DNA of 64,000 bases from Nonomuraea longispora (GTDB lineage: Bacteria > Actinomycetota > Actinomycetes > Streptosporangiales > Streptosporangiaceae), in contig NZ_SMJZ01000003.1 in assembly GCF_004348345.1 (NCBI RefSeq), forward strand, positions 42,223-106,222, in the 5' to 3' direction. This document shows, one piece after another, positions 1 to 9,832 of the stretch (positions are counted from its first letter, which is position 1; every line of letters begins with the position of its first letter). A program made the position numbers and the translations under genes. The notes beneath the pieces are model-generated. The model worked only from the letters and a program-made list of their open reading frames with translations. It did not search any database and was not told where the DNA came from.

Positions 1-27
1 CTAAGACGCGGGAGACCGTCCGAATGT

Positions 28-1419
28 TCACGTGCGGTAGACGGTCACTCCGTCGACGTCCTCCTTGGACAGGCGGCGCATGAGGTAGAGGCCTTCGAGC
101 GCGAACTCCAGGGCCGCCGCCGCATGGCCAGGCGACTCCTCGCCCGCGCCCATGCCCAGCCTCGACATGACCTTCGCCAGCCCGGTGACCGGGCCGATCC
201 GGTGCAGCAGCTCTCCGGCGGGAACCAGCTCGCCCGACTCGACCTGGTTGCCCTCCGCGAACTTGTCGGTCACCGGCGACAGATCCATGCCGCCCAGCCG
301 GCTCCTGAACGTCTCCGCCGTCGCCCTGCGCAGCAGGTGGGCCAGGATCTCGGTCTCCCTGCCCTCCTCGCTGACCTCGAACTCGACCTTGCCCCGCAGG
401 CTGTGCACCACGCAGGCCAGGTCGACCACACGCGCCACGGCCTGCTCCTCTCCCGCGAGTGCCGCCCTGCGCACCGCCGACGCCGCGGCGGTCTCGGCGG
501 CCGCGATCGAGAACCGCGCGGACACGCCGGACCTGGCGTCGACCGAGGTCGACTCGCGGACCAGCCGGGTGAACCGGGCGATCACCTCGACCAGGTGCTC
601 GGGGATGTCGGCCCCGATGTCGGGCATGGACTCCTGGCGGATCAGCGTCAGCTCGTCCTCGACCGTCAGCGGGTAGTGGGTGCGGATCTCGGCTCCGAAC
701 CGGTCCTTCAGCGGCGTGATGATCCGGCCCCTGTTGGTGTAGTCCTCAGGGTTGGCGCTGGCGATGAGCAGGATGTCGAGCGGAAGCCGCAGGTTGTAGC
801 CGCGCACCTGGATGTCGCGCTCCTCCAGCACGTTGAGCAGCGACACCTGGATGCGCTCGGCCAGGTCGGGCAGCTCGTTGACGGAGAACACACCCCGGTT
901 GGTGCGCGGGACCAGGCCGTAGTGGACCGTCTCCGGGTCGCCGAGCGTGCGCCCCTCGGCGATCTTGATCGGGTCGACGTCGCCGATCAGGTCGCCCACC
1001 GACGTGTCGGGCGTGGCGAGCTTCTCGCCGTAGCGCTCGTCCCGGTGTTTCCACGCGACCGGCAGCTCGTCGCCCAGCTCGCGCGCCAGCGCCTGGCAGC
1101 GGGTGCAGGCCGGTGCGTACGGGTGGTCGTTGATCTCGCAGCCATCGACGACCGGCGTCCACTCGTCGAGCAGGCCGGTGACGGTGCGGATGAGCCGGGT
1201 CTTGCCCTGGCCGCGCTCGCCGAGCAGGACAAGATCGTGGCCGGCCAGCAGGGCCCGCTCGAGATGGGGGAGCACGGAGTCGCCGAAGCCCACGATGCCG
1301 GGGAAGCGGGGCTCACCCGCTCGCAGCTTGGCCAGCAGATTTTCCCGGACCTCGGCTTTGACGGTGCGATGAACGTGGCCGCTCTCTCGCAACGTGCGGA
1401 GAATACGTGGCTGATGCAC
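28..1419 (-). CDS. MoxR/ChlI-type AAA+ ATPase (magnesium chelatase-like)
   Basis: AAA+ ATPase of 463 residues related to magnesium-chelatase subunit I and MoxR proteins. Walker A (GERGQGKT) lies at residues 67-74 and Walker B with the sensor-like stretch (GVFSVNE) at about 176-182, followed by a typical lid region. A short cluster of cysteines (C94, C105, C108) between Walker A and B could hold a metal; that is inference. Start is a GTG. Family members usually work with a von Willebrand factor A domain partner encoded next to them; here that partner would lie beyond the left edge, since this gene reads leftwards. Substrate unknown; true magnesium chelation is unlikely because no chlorophyll genes are seen. 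Confidence 0.85.
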   Translation of the reverse strand: MHQPRILRTLRESGHVHRTVKAEVRENLLAKLRAGEPRFPGIVGFGDSVLPHLERALLAGHDLVLLGERGQGKTRLIRTVTGLLDEWTPVVDGCEINDHPYAPACTRCQALARELGDELPVAWKHRDERYGEKLATPDTSVGDLIGDVDPIKIAEGRTLGDPETVHYGLVPRTNRGVFSVNELPDLAERIQVSLLNVLEERDIQVRGYNLRLPLDILLIASANPEDYTNRGRIITPLKDRFGAEIRTHYPLTVEDELTLIRQESMPDIGADIPEHLVEVIARFTRLVRESTSVDARSGVSARFSIAAAETAAASAVRRAALAGEEQAVARVVDLACVVHSLRGKVEFEVSEEGRETEILAHLLRRATAETFRSRLGGMDLSPVTDKFAEGNQVESGELVPAGELLHRIGPVTGLAKVMSRLGMGAGEESPGHAAAALEFALEGLYLMRRLSKEDVDGVTVYRT

Positions 1420-1581
1420 GGGATCGAGACTACGTCCCCTGCGAGGAATGCGGCAGAGTCTTTCGCATCTGGCGGAGATTTCGGATCTTGACTATTGCGT
1501 GACGGTTCGTGCGCGTGCTTGTCCCTTTAGTGGGGAGAATCGGGCCTAGGGACTTGGACATGTCGAGGGGAGGCGAGACGC

Positions 1582-2766
1582 GTGGCCTTGATGACAAGCC
1601 GCTTCGCCGACGGCCTCGCCGTGGGTTCCGACCTGGTCGAGGCCGCGGAGAGTGCCGTCGGCCGGGCGCTGTCGAGGCTCAGCGGCCAAGCCGACCTGGT
1701 CTGTTTCTTCATCTGCGGCGACGATCCTGACGACGTCGCACGCGCCGGCGAGGCCGCGATGAAGCTCGCACCCGAGGCACACGTGATCGGATGCAGCGCC
1801 ACGGGAGTGATCGGCGACGGGCAGGGGGTGGAGCTGACGCCGTCCGTGAGCGCCTGGGCCGCGACCCTGGACGGGGCCAGACTGACGACGTTCGCGCTGG
1901 AGACGCTGTCCGCCGAGGACAGGTTCGTGGTGGTCGGGCTGCCGGAGCGGAAAGGGGACGACCATGTGGCGATCCTGCTGGCCGATCCGTACACGTTCCC
2001 GACCGACGCCTTCGTCGAGCGCTCGGCCGACGTGCTGGGCGACCTGCCGCTGATCGGCGGGCTCGCCAACGGGCTGCAGGGCCGGGGATCCGTACGGTTG
2101 TTCGCCGACGGGGAGATCTACTCCGAGGGCGCGATCGGCGTGCTGATCAGCGGCCAGGTCAAGATCAGCACCGTGGTGAGCCAGGGCTGCCGCCCGATCG
2201 GCCCCAGCATGGTGGTCACGGCCGCCGAGGAGAACCTGCTGCTGGAACTCGCCGGCCAGCCCGCGCTGGCCCGGCTCGAGGACATCGTCAGCGACCTGGA
2301 CGAGGACGACCGCGAACTCGTCGCCTCCGGGTTGCAGATCGGCGTCGCGATGGACGAGTACGCCGAACGCCACGAACGCGGCGACTTCCTCATCAGAGGG
2401 GTCATCGGCATCGACCCGGAACGCGAGGCCGTGGCCATCGGCGACATCGTGGAGATCGGCAGGACCGTACGCTTCCAGGTACGCGACGCGGCCACCGCCG
2501 ACGAGGACCTGTACGACCTGCTCGACGCCCACCGCGAGGAGATCGGCAAGGTCGACGGGGCGCTGCTGTTCTCCTGCAACGGGCGCGGCTCGGCCATGTT
2601 CGGCACCGCCGACCACGACCCGGTCGCGCTGCGCGACACGCTCGGACCCATCGGCGTGGCGGGCTTCTTCGCCGCCGGCGAGGTCGGCCCCGTCGGCGGC
2701 CACAACCACGTACACGGCTTCACCGCCTCCGTCCTGGTGTTCTCCCACACCGCGGGCGGGCCATGA
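1582..2766 (+). CDS. FIST-domain sensory protein
   Basis: 394 residues covering FIST_N (roughly 30-230) and FIST_C (roughly 240-375), the architecture of F-box and intracellular signal transduction proteins, thought to bind small ligands such as amino acids. No signal peptide or output domain is present, so it probably acts alone in the cytoplasm or through a partner. The GTG start is preceded by a purine-rich ribosome binding site (GAGGGGAGG, about 1565-1573); an ATG three codons later is an alternative. Divergent from the ATPase gene and 19 bases before the ROK gene, so likely co-transcribed with it. Confidence 0.85.
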   Translation: MALMTSRFADGLAVGSDLVEAAESAVGRALSRLSGQADLVCFFICGDDPDDVARAGEAAMKLAPEAHVIGCSATGVIGDGQGVELTPSVSAWAATLDGARLTTFALETLSAEDRFVVVGLPERKGDDHVAILLADPYTFPTDAFVERSADVLGDLPLIGGLANGLQGRGSVRLFADGEIYSEGAIGVLISGQVKISTVVSQGCRPIGPSMVVTAAEENLLLELAGQPALARLEDIVSDLDEDDRELVASGLQIGVAMDEYAERHERGDFLIRGVIGIDPEREAVAIGDIVEIGRTVRFQVRDAATADEDLYDLLDAHREEIGKVDGALLFSCNGRGSAMFGTADHDPVALRDTLGPIGVAGFFAAGEVGPVGGHNHVHGFTASVLVFSHTAGGP

Positions 2767-2785
2767 CCCGTACGGCGGGTCGCCC

Positions 2786-3886
2786 GTGATCCTCGCTGTC
2801 GACGTGGGCGGCACGAAGATGGCCGCGGGCCTGGTCGCCCACGACGGGACGGTGGTCGAGGCCCGGCGTACCGCCACCCCGCAGCACGCGGACGCCGGCG
2901 TCCTGTGGGAGACCCTGACGGACCTCGTCGAGCCGCTGTCCGGGCGGGCCGAAGGAGTCGGGGTGGGATGCGGCGGGCCGATGCGCTGGCCGCAGGGCGA
3001 AGTTTCGCCGCTCAACATCCCCGCCTGGCGCGGCTTCCCGTTGCGCGCCCGGCTGGCCGCCCGCTTCCCCGATTTGCCGGTACGCCTCCACAACGACGCG
3101 ATCTGCCTGGCCGTGGCGGAACACTGGAAAGGGGCCGGGAGGGGCGTCGCCGACATGCTCGGCATGGTCGTCTCGACCGGCGTGGGAGGCGGGCTGATCC
3201 TCAACGGGCGGCTGGTCAACGGCAGGACGGGCAACGCCGGACACATCGGGCACGTGGTGGTCGAGCCGGTGGGCGGGCCGCGCTGCGGTTGCGGCGGCCA
3301 CGGTTGCCTGGAGGCCGTCGCCCGCGGCCCCGCCCTGACCGAGTGGGCCCTGTCCCAGGGCTGGACCCCGGGAGCCGCCACGACTCCCGGCCCACCCCAA
3401 GGAGCCCACGCCACAGCCGCGCCTGAGGACGGTCCCGGCCGCGCGCCCGCGCCGCACCCCGCTGCAGGCGTGCCGCGTGGTGGGGAGGTGCCGCGTCCTG
3501 GTGAAGGCCGTACGGAGGGCGCGGTGGCGTGGGACGTCCAGACGGCTTATCGGGAGGATCGGGCCGTTACCGGGAGGGCGCTGGCGGCCGACGCGCTGGC
3601 CGGGGACCCGGTGGCGCTGCGGGCGATGAGCCGGGCCGGACGTGCCATCGGCATCGCCATCGCCTCCGCTACCCACCTGTGCGACCTGGACCTGGTCACC
3701 ATCGGTGGCGGGTTGTCCCAGGCCGGCGAGCTGCTGTTCGGCCCCTTGGAGGAGGCACTGCGCGAGCACGCCAGGGTGGAGTTCGCCCGCCGGGTCAAGG
3801 TCGTGCCCGCCGCCCTCGGCCAGGAGGCCGGGCTGGTGGGCGCCGCCGCGCTGATCCTCGCGACGGACAGCTACTGGAGCACGTGA
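2786..3886 (+). CDS. ROK-family sugar kinase with inserted low-complexity linker
   Basis: ROK (repressor/ORF/kinase) protein without a DNA-binding domain, so probably a glucokinase-like sugar kinase. Seen: phosphate-binding DVGGTK at 6-11, catalytic Asp in HND (D104), and the ROK zinc site H156, C167, C169, C174. After the zinc motif (about residues 194-259) it carries a Pro/Gly/Ala/Glu-rich stretch that ordinary ROK kinases lack; the fold then resumes with the IGGGL motif. The reading frame stays open, so the linker is probably translated. GTG start; 19 bases after the FIST gene. Sugar specificity cannot be told from sequence. Confidence 0.85.
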   Translation: MILAVDVGGTKMAAGLVAHDGTVVEARRTATPQHADAGVLWETLTDLVEPLSGRAEGVGVGCGGPMRWPQGEVSPLNIPAWRGFPLRARLAARFPDLPVRLHNDAICLAVAEHWKGAGRGVADMLGMVVSTGVGGGLILNGRLVNGRTGNAGHIGHVVVEPVGGPRCGCGGHGCLEAVARGPALTEWALSQGWTPGAATTPGPPQGAHATAAPEDGPGRAPAPHPAAGVPRGGEVPRPGEGRTEGAVAWDVQTAYREDRAVTGRALAADALAGDPVALRAMSRAGRAIGIAIASATHLCDLDLVTIGGGLSQAGELLFGPLEEALREHARVEFARRVKVVPAALGQEAGLVGAAALILATDSYWST

Positions 3887-3952
3887 AAGGCCCGCCGGCC
3901 CCTCTGCCCCGCTGGGCGGTTGCCTTCGTACTTGGACGTCCACGGGCCCGGA

Positions 3953-5344
3953 TCAGGCGGGGCGCCGGGGCTGGTAGAGCCAGGCGGCGAAGAGGGGCTT
4001 GAGGTCCTTGCCCGACATCCGCTCGGCCAGCTCGATGAACTGCTCCGTCGTGACGTGCCCGTAGCGGTTGTCGGCGGCCCACGACTTGAGCAGCTTGAAG
4101 AACGTGTCGTCGCCGACGGCCCGGCGCAGGGCGTGCAGCGTCATGCCGCCACGGGTGTAGACGGACTGGTTGAACAGGTCGTCGGGCTTGGCACGCCCCG
4201 GCGGGTATGTCCACATCGGGTCGTCGGCGGGGCGGCTGTGATGGCCCTTGAAGATCGCGTCGGCGGTCTTCGCGCCTTTGTGCTCGGACCACAGCCACTC
4301 GGCGTAGGTGGCGAAACCCTCGTTGAGCCAGAGGTCCTTCCAGCGGCGGATCGTCAGGCTGTTGCCGAACCACTGGTGCGCCAGCTCGTGCGCGATGATG
4401 CCCTCGTCGGGCTCGAAGCCGCCGTAGAGCGGCTTGGTCTGGTTCTCCAGAGCGTAGCCGGCGGCGTAGTCGTCGACCACGCCGCCGGTCGAGCCGAACG
4501 GGTAGGGGCCGAAGACGGTCGCCCAGTAGTCGGTGATCTTGCCGGAGGTCCTGTAGAGCTTGTCGAGCGAGGAGGCGAACCGGGGGTCGGCGGCGGCGAG
4601 GTTGGGCACGCCCCCGGCCGTGCTGCCCTTGCGCAGCTCGAACTTGCCCATCGTGGCGGTCGCGAGGTAGGTCGCCATCGGATGGCGCTCGCTCCAGCGG
4701 TAGGTGGTCCGGCCGTCAGAGGTCGTGGGCTCGCCGGTGAGCTCGCCGTTGGCCAGCGCGGTAACCCCGGCGGGCACGGTGATCGTGAAGGCGAACGTGG
4801 CCTTGTCGGAGGGGTGGTCGTTGCTGGGGAACCAGGTCTTGGAGCCGTTGGGCTCGGAGGCGACGAACGCGCCGTCGGCGGTCGGGATGAAGCCGAACGT
4901 GCCGAGGTTGGTGGTGCTCGTGGCCGGTTGGGGCCGGCCGGAGTAGTGGACCCGGACGGTGAACGCGGCGCGCTCGTCGATCGGCTCGGCCGGCCGCACG
5001 GTCAGCTCGCCGCCCTGGTGGGTGAACGTGGCGGGGGAGCCGTTGACCGAGACCTGGCGCACGTGGAGCCCGACCAGGTCGAGGTTGAAGCTGGACAACC
5101 CCTGGGTGGCGCCGGCCTTGATGGTGGCCACGCCGTCCAGCCGCCTGGTCGCCGGGGTGTAGTCGACGGCGAGGTCGTAGTGGCTGACGTCGTAGCCGCC
5201 GTTGCCGTCGTGGGGGAAGTCGGTGTCGCCGATGCCGGCCGCGCCCGGCCGGTGCGCGGCCGCGGCCGGCGCGTCCGAGGGCGAGCAGGCCAGGAGGCTG
5301 GCGAACGCCGCCAGCAGCGCGATCGCGCGCCTGTTGTGTCGCAT
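3953..5344 (-). CDS. M1-family zinc metallopeptidase, predicted lipoprotein
   Basis: 463 residues. The N-terminus is a lipoprotein signal peptide with lipobox ending at Cys20 (SLLAC). The catalytic site is complete: HELAH (H319, E320, H323) and the third zinc ligand E342 in NEGFA. The GAMEN-type substrate motif appears as GYALEN (295-301 region). The enzyme is predicted to be anchored outside the membrane and to act as an aminopeptidase. It lacks the long C-terminal ERAP1-like domain of full-size aminopeptidase N, as is common for short actinobacterial M1 members. Convergent with the ROK gene. Confidence 0.92.
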   Translation of the reverse strand: MRHNRRAIALLAAFASLLACSPSDAPAAAAHRPGAAGIGDTDFPHDGNGGYDVSHYDLAVDYTPATRRLDGVATIKAGATQGLSSFNLDLVGLHVRQVSVNGSPATFTHQGGELTVRPAEPIDERAAFTVRVHYSGRPQPATSTTNLGTFGFIPTADGAFVASEPNGSKTWFPSNDHPSDKATFAFTITVPAGVTALANGELTGEPTTSDGRTTYRWSERHPMATYLATATMGKFELRKGSTAGGVPNLAAADPRFASSLDKLYRTSGKITDYWATVFGPYPFGSTGGVVDDYAAGYALENQTKPLYGGFEPDEGIIAHELAHQWFGNSLTIRRWKDLWLNEGFATYAEWLWSEHKGAKTADAIFKGHHSRPADDPMWTYPPGRAKPDDLFNQSVYTRGGMTLHALRRAVGDDTFFKLLKSWAADNRYGHVTTEQFIELAERMSGKDLKPLFAAWLYQPRRPA

Positions 5345-5390
5345 GGGCGAACGAGCCCCCTTCGCATTGTGACCAGAATCCTACGGTGAG

Positions 5391-5828
5391 TCAGGCCATG
5401 ACGACGACCGTCCTCGCGACCTTGTCGTGGACGGCCTGCTTCCGGGGGTCGAAGAGGATCCAAGCGAGGTCGATGAGGAGGCCGACGCAGCAGACCCAGG
5501 CGAGCGCGCTCATCACGGCCTGCCTGACAGCGGCCTGTCCCACGCCTATCCTGGCCCCGTTCTCCTGGACGACCCGGATGCCGAACGCCTTCTTGCCCAG
5601 GGTCTGACCATTCCAGAAGGCGTGCAGGAGCCAGAAGTAGAGAAACGCGACGAGTCCGGCCGCGAAGGTGTGCTCCACCGGATAGCGGTCCCAGCCTGCG
5701 CCGTTCCAGGCATATTCCCAGCTCGTCCAGGTGAAGGGGGCGGTGACGACGTTGACGATGAGCCAGTCGAGCAGGCCGGCGAACAACCGCCGCCACCGTC
5801 CCGCCAGCCCCGGTGGTGGCGATCCCAT
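5391..5828 (-). CDS. RDD-family membrane protein
   Basis: Small integral membrane protein with the RDD signature: the Arg in RLFAGLLDWLIV, the GQTLGKKAFGIRVV segment, and an Asp-containing last segment ending LFDPRKQAVHDKVA. Three hydrophobic segments are visible. The ATG at 5828 is chosen; a TTG 11 codons upstream (5861) would abut the end of hppD. Neither has a strong ribosome binding site. Lies downstream of hppD on the same strand, 34 bases away, so may be co-transcribed, though no functional link is known. RDD function is generally unknown; some members are Na+ or Li+/H+ exchangers. Confidence 0.8.
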   Translation of the reverse strand: MGSPPPGLAGRWRRLFAGLLDWLIVNVVTAPFTWTSWEYAWNGAGWDRYPVEHTFAAGLVAFLYFWLLHAFWNGQTLGKKAFGIRVVQENGARIGVGQAAVRQAVMSALAWVCCVGLLIDLAWILFDPRKQAVHDKVARTVVVMA

Positions 5829-5862
5829 GCAGTGCTGATGGCCACCACCGGGTCGGGACAAA

Positions 5863-7075
<1,213 letters not shown>

Positions 7076-7555
7076 ATGACGATCGATGATCTGGACGCCC
7101 GGCTGATCGCCCTCCTGACGGCCGAGCCAAGGCTGGGCGTGCTCGAATGCTCGCGACGGCTCGGCGTGGCCCGTGGCACGGTCCAGGCCCGGCTGGACCG
7201 GCTCGTCGCCCGCGGCGTGGTGACCGGGTTCGGGCCCGACGTCTCCCCGGCGGCGCTGGGATATGACGTGACGGCGTTCGTCACCATGGAGATCAGGCAG
7301 ATCGCCGGGCACGACCCCGTGGCCGACCGGCTGGCCCGCATCCCGGAGGTTCTGGAGGTGCACACGATCACGGGCGACAGCGATCTGCTCTGCCGCGTGG
7401 TCGCGCGGACCAATGCCGATCTGCAGCGCGTCATCGATCAAATCGTCGATGTGCACGGTGTGCTGAGAACTAATTCGATCATCGCCCTTGACACCCCGGT
7501 TCCCTACCGAGTGTTGCCATTGGTCGCCGATGTTCCGCGGCATGGGGTGCGCTAG
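7076..7555 (+). CDS. Lrp/AsnC-family transcriptional regulator
   Basis: 159 residues: an AsnC-type winged helix-turn-helix (about 1-60, with DLDARLIALL and the recognition-helix region RRLGVARGTVQARLDRL) followed by the RAM/AsnC ligand domain (about 65-150), including the GDSDLLCRV signature. The ATG at 7076 is chosen because the upstream extension of the frame overlaps hppD and has no family similarity. Divergent from hppD, so it most likely controls tyrosine/phenylalanine degradation in response to an aromatic amino acid or keto acid; that is inferred from position. Confidence 0.9.
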   Translation: MTIDDLDARLIALLTAEPRLGVLECSRRLGVARGTVQARLDRLVARGVVTGFGPDVSPAALGYDVTAFVTMEIRQIAGHDPVADRLARIPEVLEVHTITGDSDLLCRVVARTNADLQRVIDQIVDVHGVLRTNSIIALDTPVPYRVLPLVADVPRHGVR

Positions 7556-7656
7556 CCGTACTATCGCTGAGGGACGAGGCATCGTCATCGATCGTTTAAC
7601 CTTGGCATTCGCCCTGCTTACGGGGGTCGGGCGGCGCATGATCGAGGGGGTCGAGG

Positions 7657-9819
7657 GTGCGGAGCGGTGGTGGAAACAGGATGCGAAAACGGCGGATTCT
7701 CCGACTGGTAGCCATTTCTTTCGGCGCAGCGATCCTCGTATTTGTCGGGCTTTTCGCGATTGCGTGGGCGATGACGCCAATTCCCGACAGCGCCCAGAAA
7801 CAGGCCACCGCACAGGGCTCGGTGATCTATTACCGCGACGGCAGGACCGTGCTCGCCCGTCAGGGTGTCGACCGCAAGAAGGTCGAGCTGGCGCAGGTGC
7901 CCAAACACGTGCGCGACGCGGTCATCGCCGCCGAGAACCGCTCGTTCTACGAAGACGCCGGCGTCTCGGCCAAGGGCACCGCCAGGGCCGTCTGGTCGAC
8001 CCTCACCGGGCAGCAGCTCCAGGGCGGCTCGACGATCACCCAGCAGCTCGTGCGCAACTACTACAGCGGGCTCAGCCAGGAACGTTCCTTCACCCGCAAG
8101 TTCAAGGAGATCCTCATCGCGATGAAGGTCGACCAGTCCAAGCCGAAGGACTGGGTGCTGGAGCAGTACCTCAACACGATCTACTTCGGCAGGGGCGCCA
8201 ACGGCGTCCAGTCGGCCGCCCAGGCCTACTTCGGCAAGGACGTCAGCGAGCTGAGCGTGGCCGAGGGCGCCTACCTCGCCTCCGTCATCCAGCAGCCCAG
8301 CCGCTTCGCCGACCCCAAGGGCTCCGACCTCGTCGCCGCCAGGGCCCGCTGGAAGTCGGTGATCGACGCCATGGGACAGACCGGCGCGCTCACCCCCCAG
8401 CAGGCCGCCGCCGAACGCTACCCCGACCTCCGCACCCCGAAGAAGCCGTTCGAGCTCAAGGGCCAGGCCCAGTACATGCTCGAACAGGTCACCGCCGAGC
8501 TCAACCGGCGCGGCTACAGCGACGAGGACATCAACTCCGGCGGGCTCAAGATCGTCTCTACGTTCGACAAGAAGCTCATGCAGGCGGCCAAGCGGGCCGT
8601 CACCGACACGCTGCCCGACGCCACGCCGAAGAAGGTGCGCACCGGGCTGGCGGCCGTCGACCCCGGGACGGGCGAAGTCGTCGCCTTCTACGGCGGCAGG
8701 CCCTCCCAGTCGGCCTACTACGACAGCGCGTTCTCGGCCAAGGTCATGGCCGGCTCGACGTTCAAGCCCTACACCCTGGCCGCCGCCCTCGACAACGGCT
8801 TCGACCTGTCCACCCGGGTCGACGGCAACTCGCCCCTGCAGGTCGCGTCGGCGTCCAAGCCCATCCCCAACGACAGCGGGCGCTCGTACGGGCAGATCAA
8901 CCTGATCAGCGCCACCCAGAACTCCGTCAACACGGCGTTCGTCGACCTCGGCCAGAAGGTGGGCCTGGACAAGGTCGCCAAGGTCGCCGAGGCGGCCGGC
9001 ATCCCCGCCTCCCAGCTCGACCGGCACAAGAGCGCCGCGTCGTTCCCGCTCGGCGTGGCCTCCGTCAGCGCCGTCCAGAACGCCTCCGGGTTCGCCACGT
9101 TCGCCAACGAGGGCGTGCACATGGAGGCCCACGTGGTCAGGTCCGTCACCGACGCCGAGGGCCGCGTGGAGGCCGTCGAGCCGGCGTCCACGCGGGTGGT
9201 CGGCGAGCAGGCCGCCGCCGACACCACGTACGCGATGCAGCAGGTCGTGAAATACGGCACCGGCGCGGCGGCCAGGCTCTACGACCGTCCGGTGGCCGGC
9301 AAGACGGGCACCACGGACAAGTCGAAGTCGGTCTGGTTCAACGGCTTCACCCCGCAGCTCGCGGTGGCCGTCAACATGTTCCGCGACGACAACGCCACCG
9401 TCACCATCCCCGGCTACGGCACACAGTTCGGCGGCCAGCTGCCGGCGCAGATCTGGCGGGCGTTCATGACCGAGGCGATGGAGGGCAAGCCGGTCGAGGA
9501 GTTCCCGGAGCCGTCCGACCTCGGCTACGACTACGAGTATTCCGCGCCCACCGAGGACGGTGTGCCCGAGCAGGAGGCGACGCCTCCGGTCAGCCCCGAC
9601 GACGGGGGCACGCCCGAGCCGGAGATCACCGCGCCGCCGCTCACCGACGACCCGTCCGCCACGGGGGAGTCCGACGACGAACGTCAGGAACGCCGGCAGG
9701 ACGAGCCGTCCGACCTGCCGGCGCTGCTCCCCGAGCAGCCGTCGTCACGGCAGGACGACGCCCCCGCCGACCGGGGCGCCCGCGGCGACGACCGCACCGG
9801 CCGCGCACCCGCCGACTGA
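7657..9819 (+). CDS. class A penicillin-binding protein (bifunctional transglycosylase/transpeptidase)
   Basis: 720 residues. A cytoplasmic tip and one membrane anchor (about 14-38) precede a GT51 glycosyltransferase domain (about 50-230) with catalytic Glu in AAENRSFYED (E93) and the GGSTITQQLVRN motif. The transpeptidase domain follows: SxxK at S367-K370 (STFK), an S-x-N motif (NSVNTAF) and KTGTT at 549-553. The tail from about 625 is rich in Pro, Asp, Glu and Arg and is probably disordered. The GTG at 7657 has a good purine-rich site (GAGGGGG, 7644-7650); an ATG at 7681 is the alternative. It polymerises and cross-links peptidoglycan. Confidence 0.95.
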   Translation: MRSGGGNRMRKRRILRLVAISFGAAILVFVGLFAIAWAMTPIPDSAQKQATAQGSVIYYRDGRTVLARQGVDRKKVELAQVPKHVRDAVIAAENRSFYEDAGVSAKGTARAVWSTLTGQQLQGGSTITQQLVRNYYSGLSQERSFTRKFKEILIAMKVDQSKPKDWVLEQYLNTIYFGRGANGVQSAAQAYFGKDVSELSVAEGAYLASVIQQPSRFADPKGSDLVAARARWKSVIDAMGQTGALTPQQAAAERYPDLRTPKKPFELKGQAQYMLEQVTAELNRRGYSDEDINSGGLKIVSTFDKKLMQAAKRAVTDTLPDATPKKVRTGLAAVDPGTGEVVAFYGGRPSQSAYYDSAFSAKVMAGSTFKPYTLAAALDNGFDLSTRVDGNSPLQVASASKPIPNDSGRSYGQINLISATQNSVNTAFVDLGQKVGLDKVAKVAEAAGIPASQLDRHKSAASFPLGVASVSAVQNASGFATFANEGVHMEAHVVRSVTDAEGRVEAVEPASTRVVGEQAAADTTYAMQQVVKYGTGAAARLYDRPVAGKTGTTDKSKSVWFNGFTPQLAVAVNMFRDDNATVTIPGYGTQFGGQLPAQIWRAFMTEAMEGKPVEEFPEPSDLGYDYEYSAPTEDGVPEQEATPPVSPDDGGTPEPEITAPPLTDDPSATGESDDERQERRQDEPSDLPALLPEQPSSRQDDAPADRGARGDDRTGRAPAD

Positions 9820-9832
9820 CCTCGCGACGGCG

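Noticed and set aside
124..1491. Long plus-strand frame of 455 codons opposite the AAA+ ATPase
   Set aside because: Antisense shadow typical of high-GC DNA; Arg/Gln/His-rich composition and no domain.
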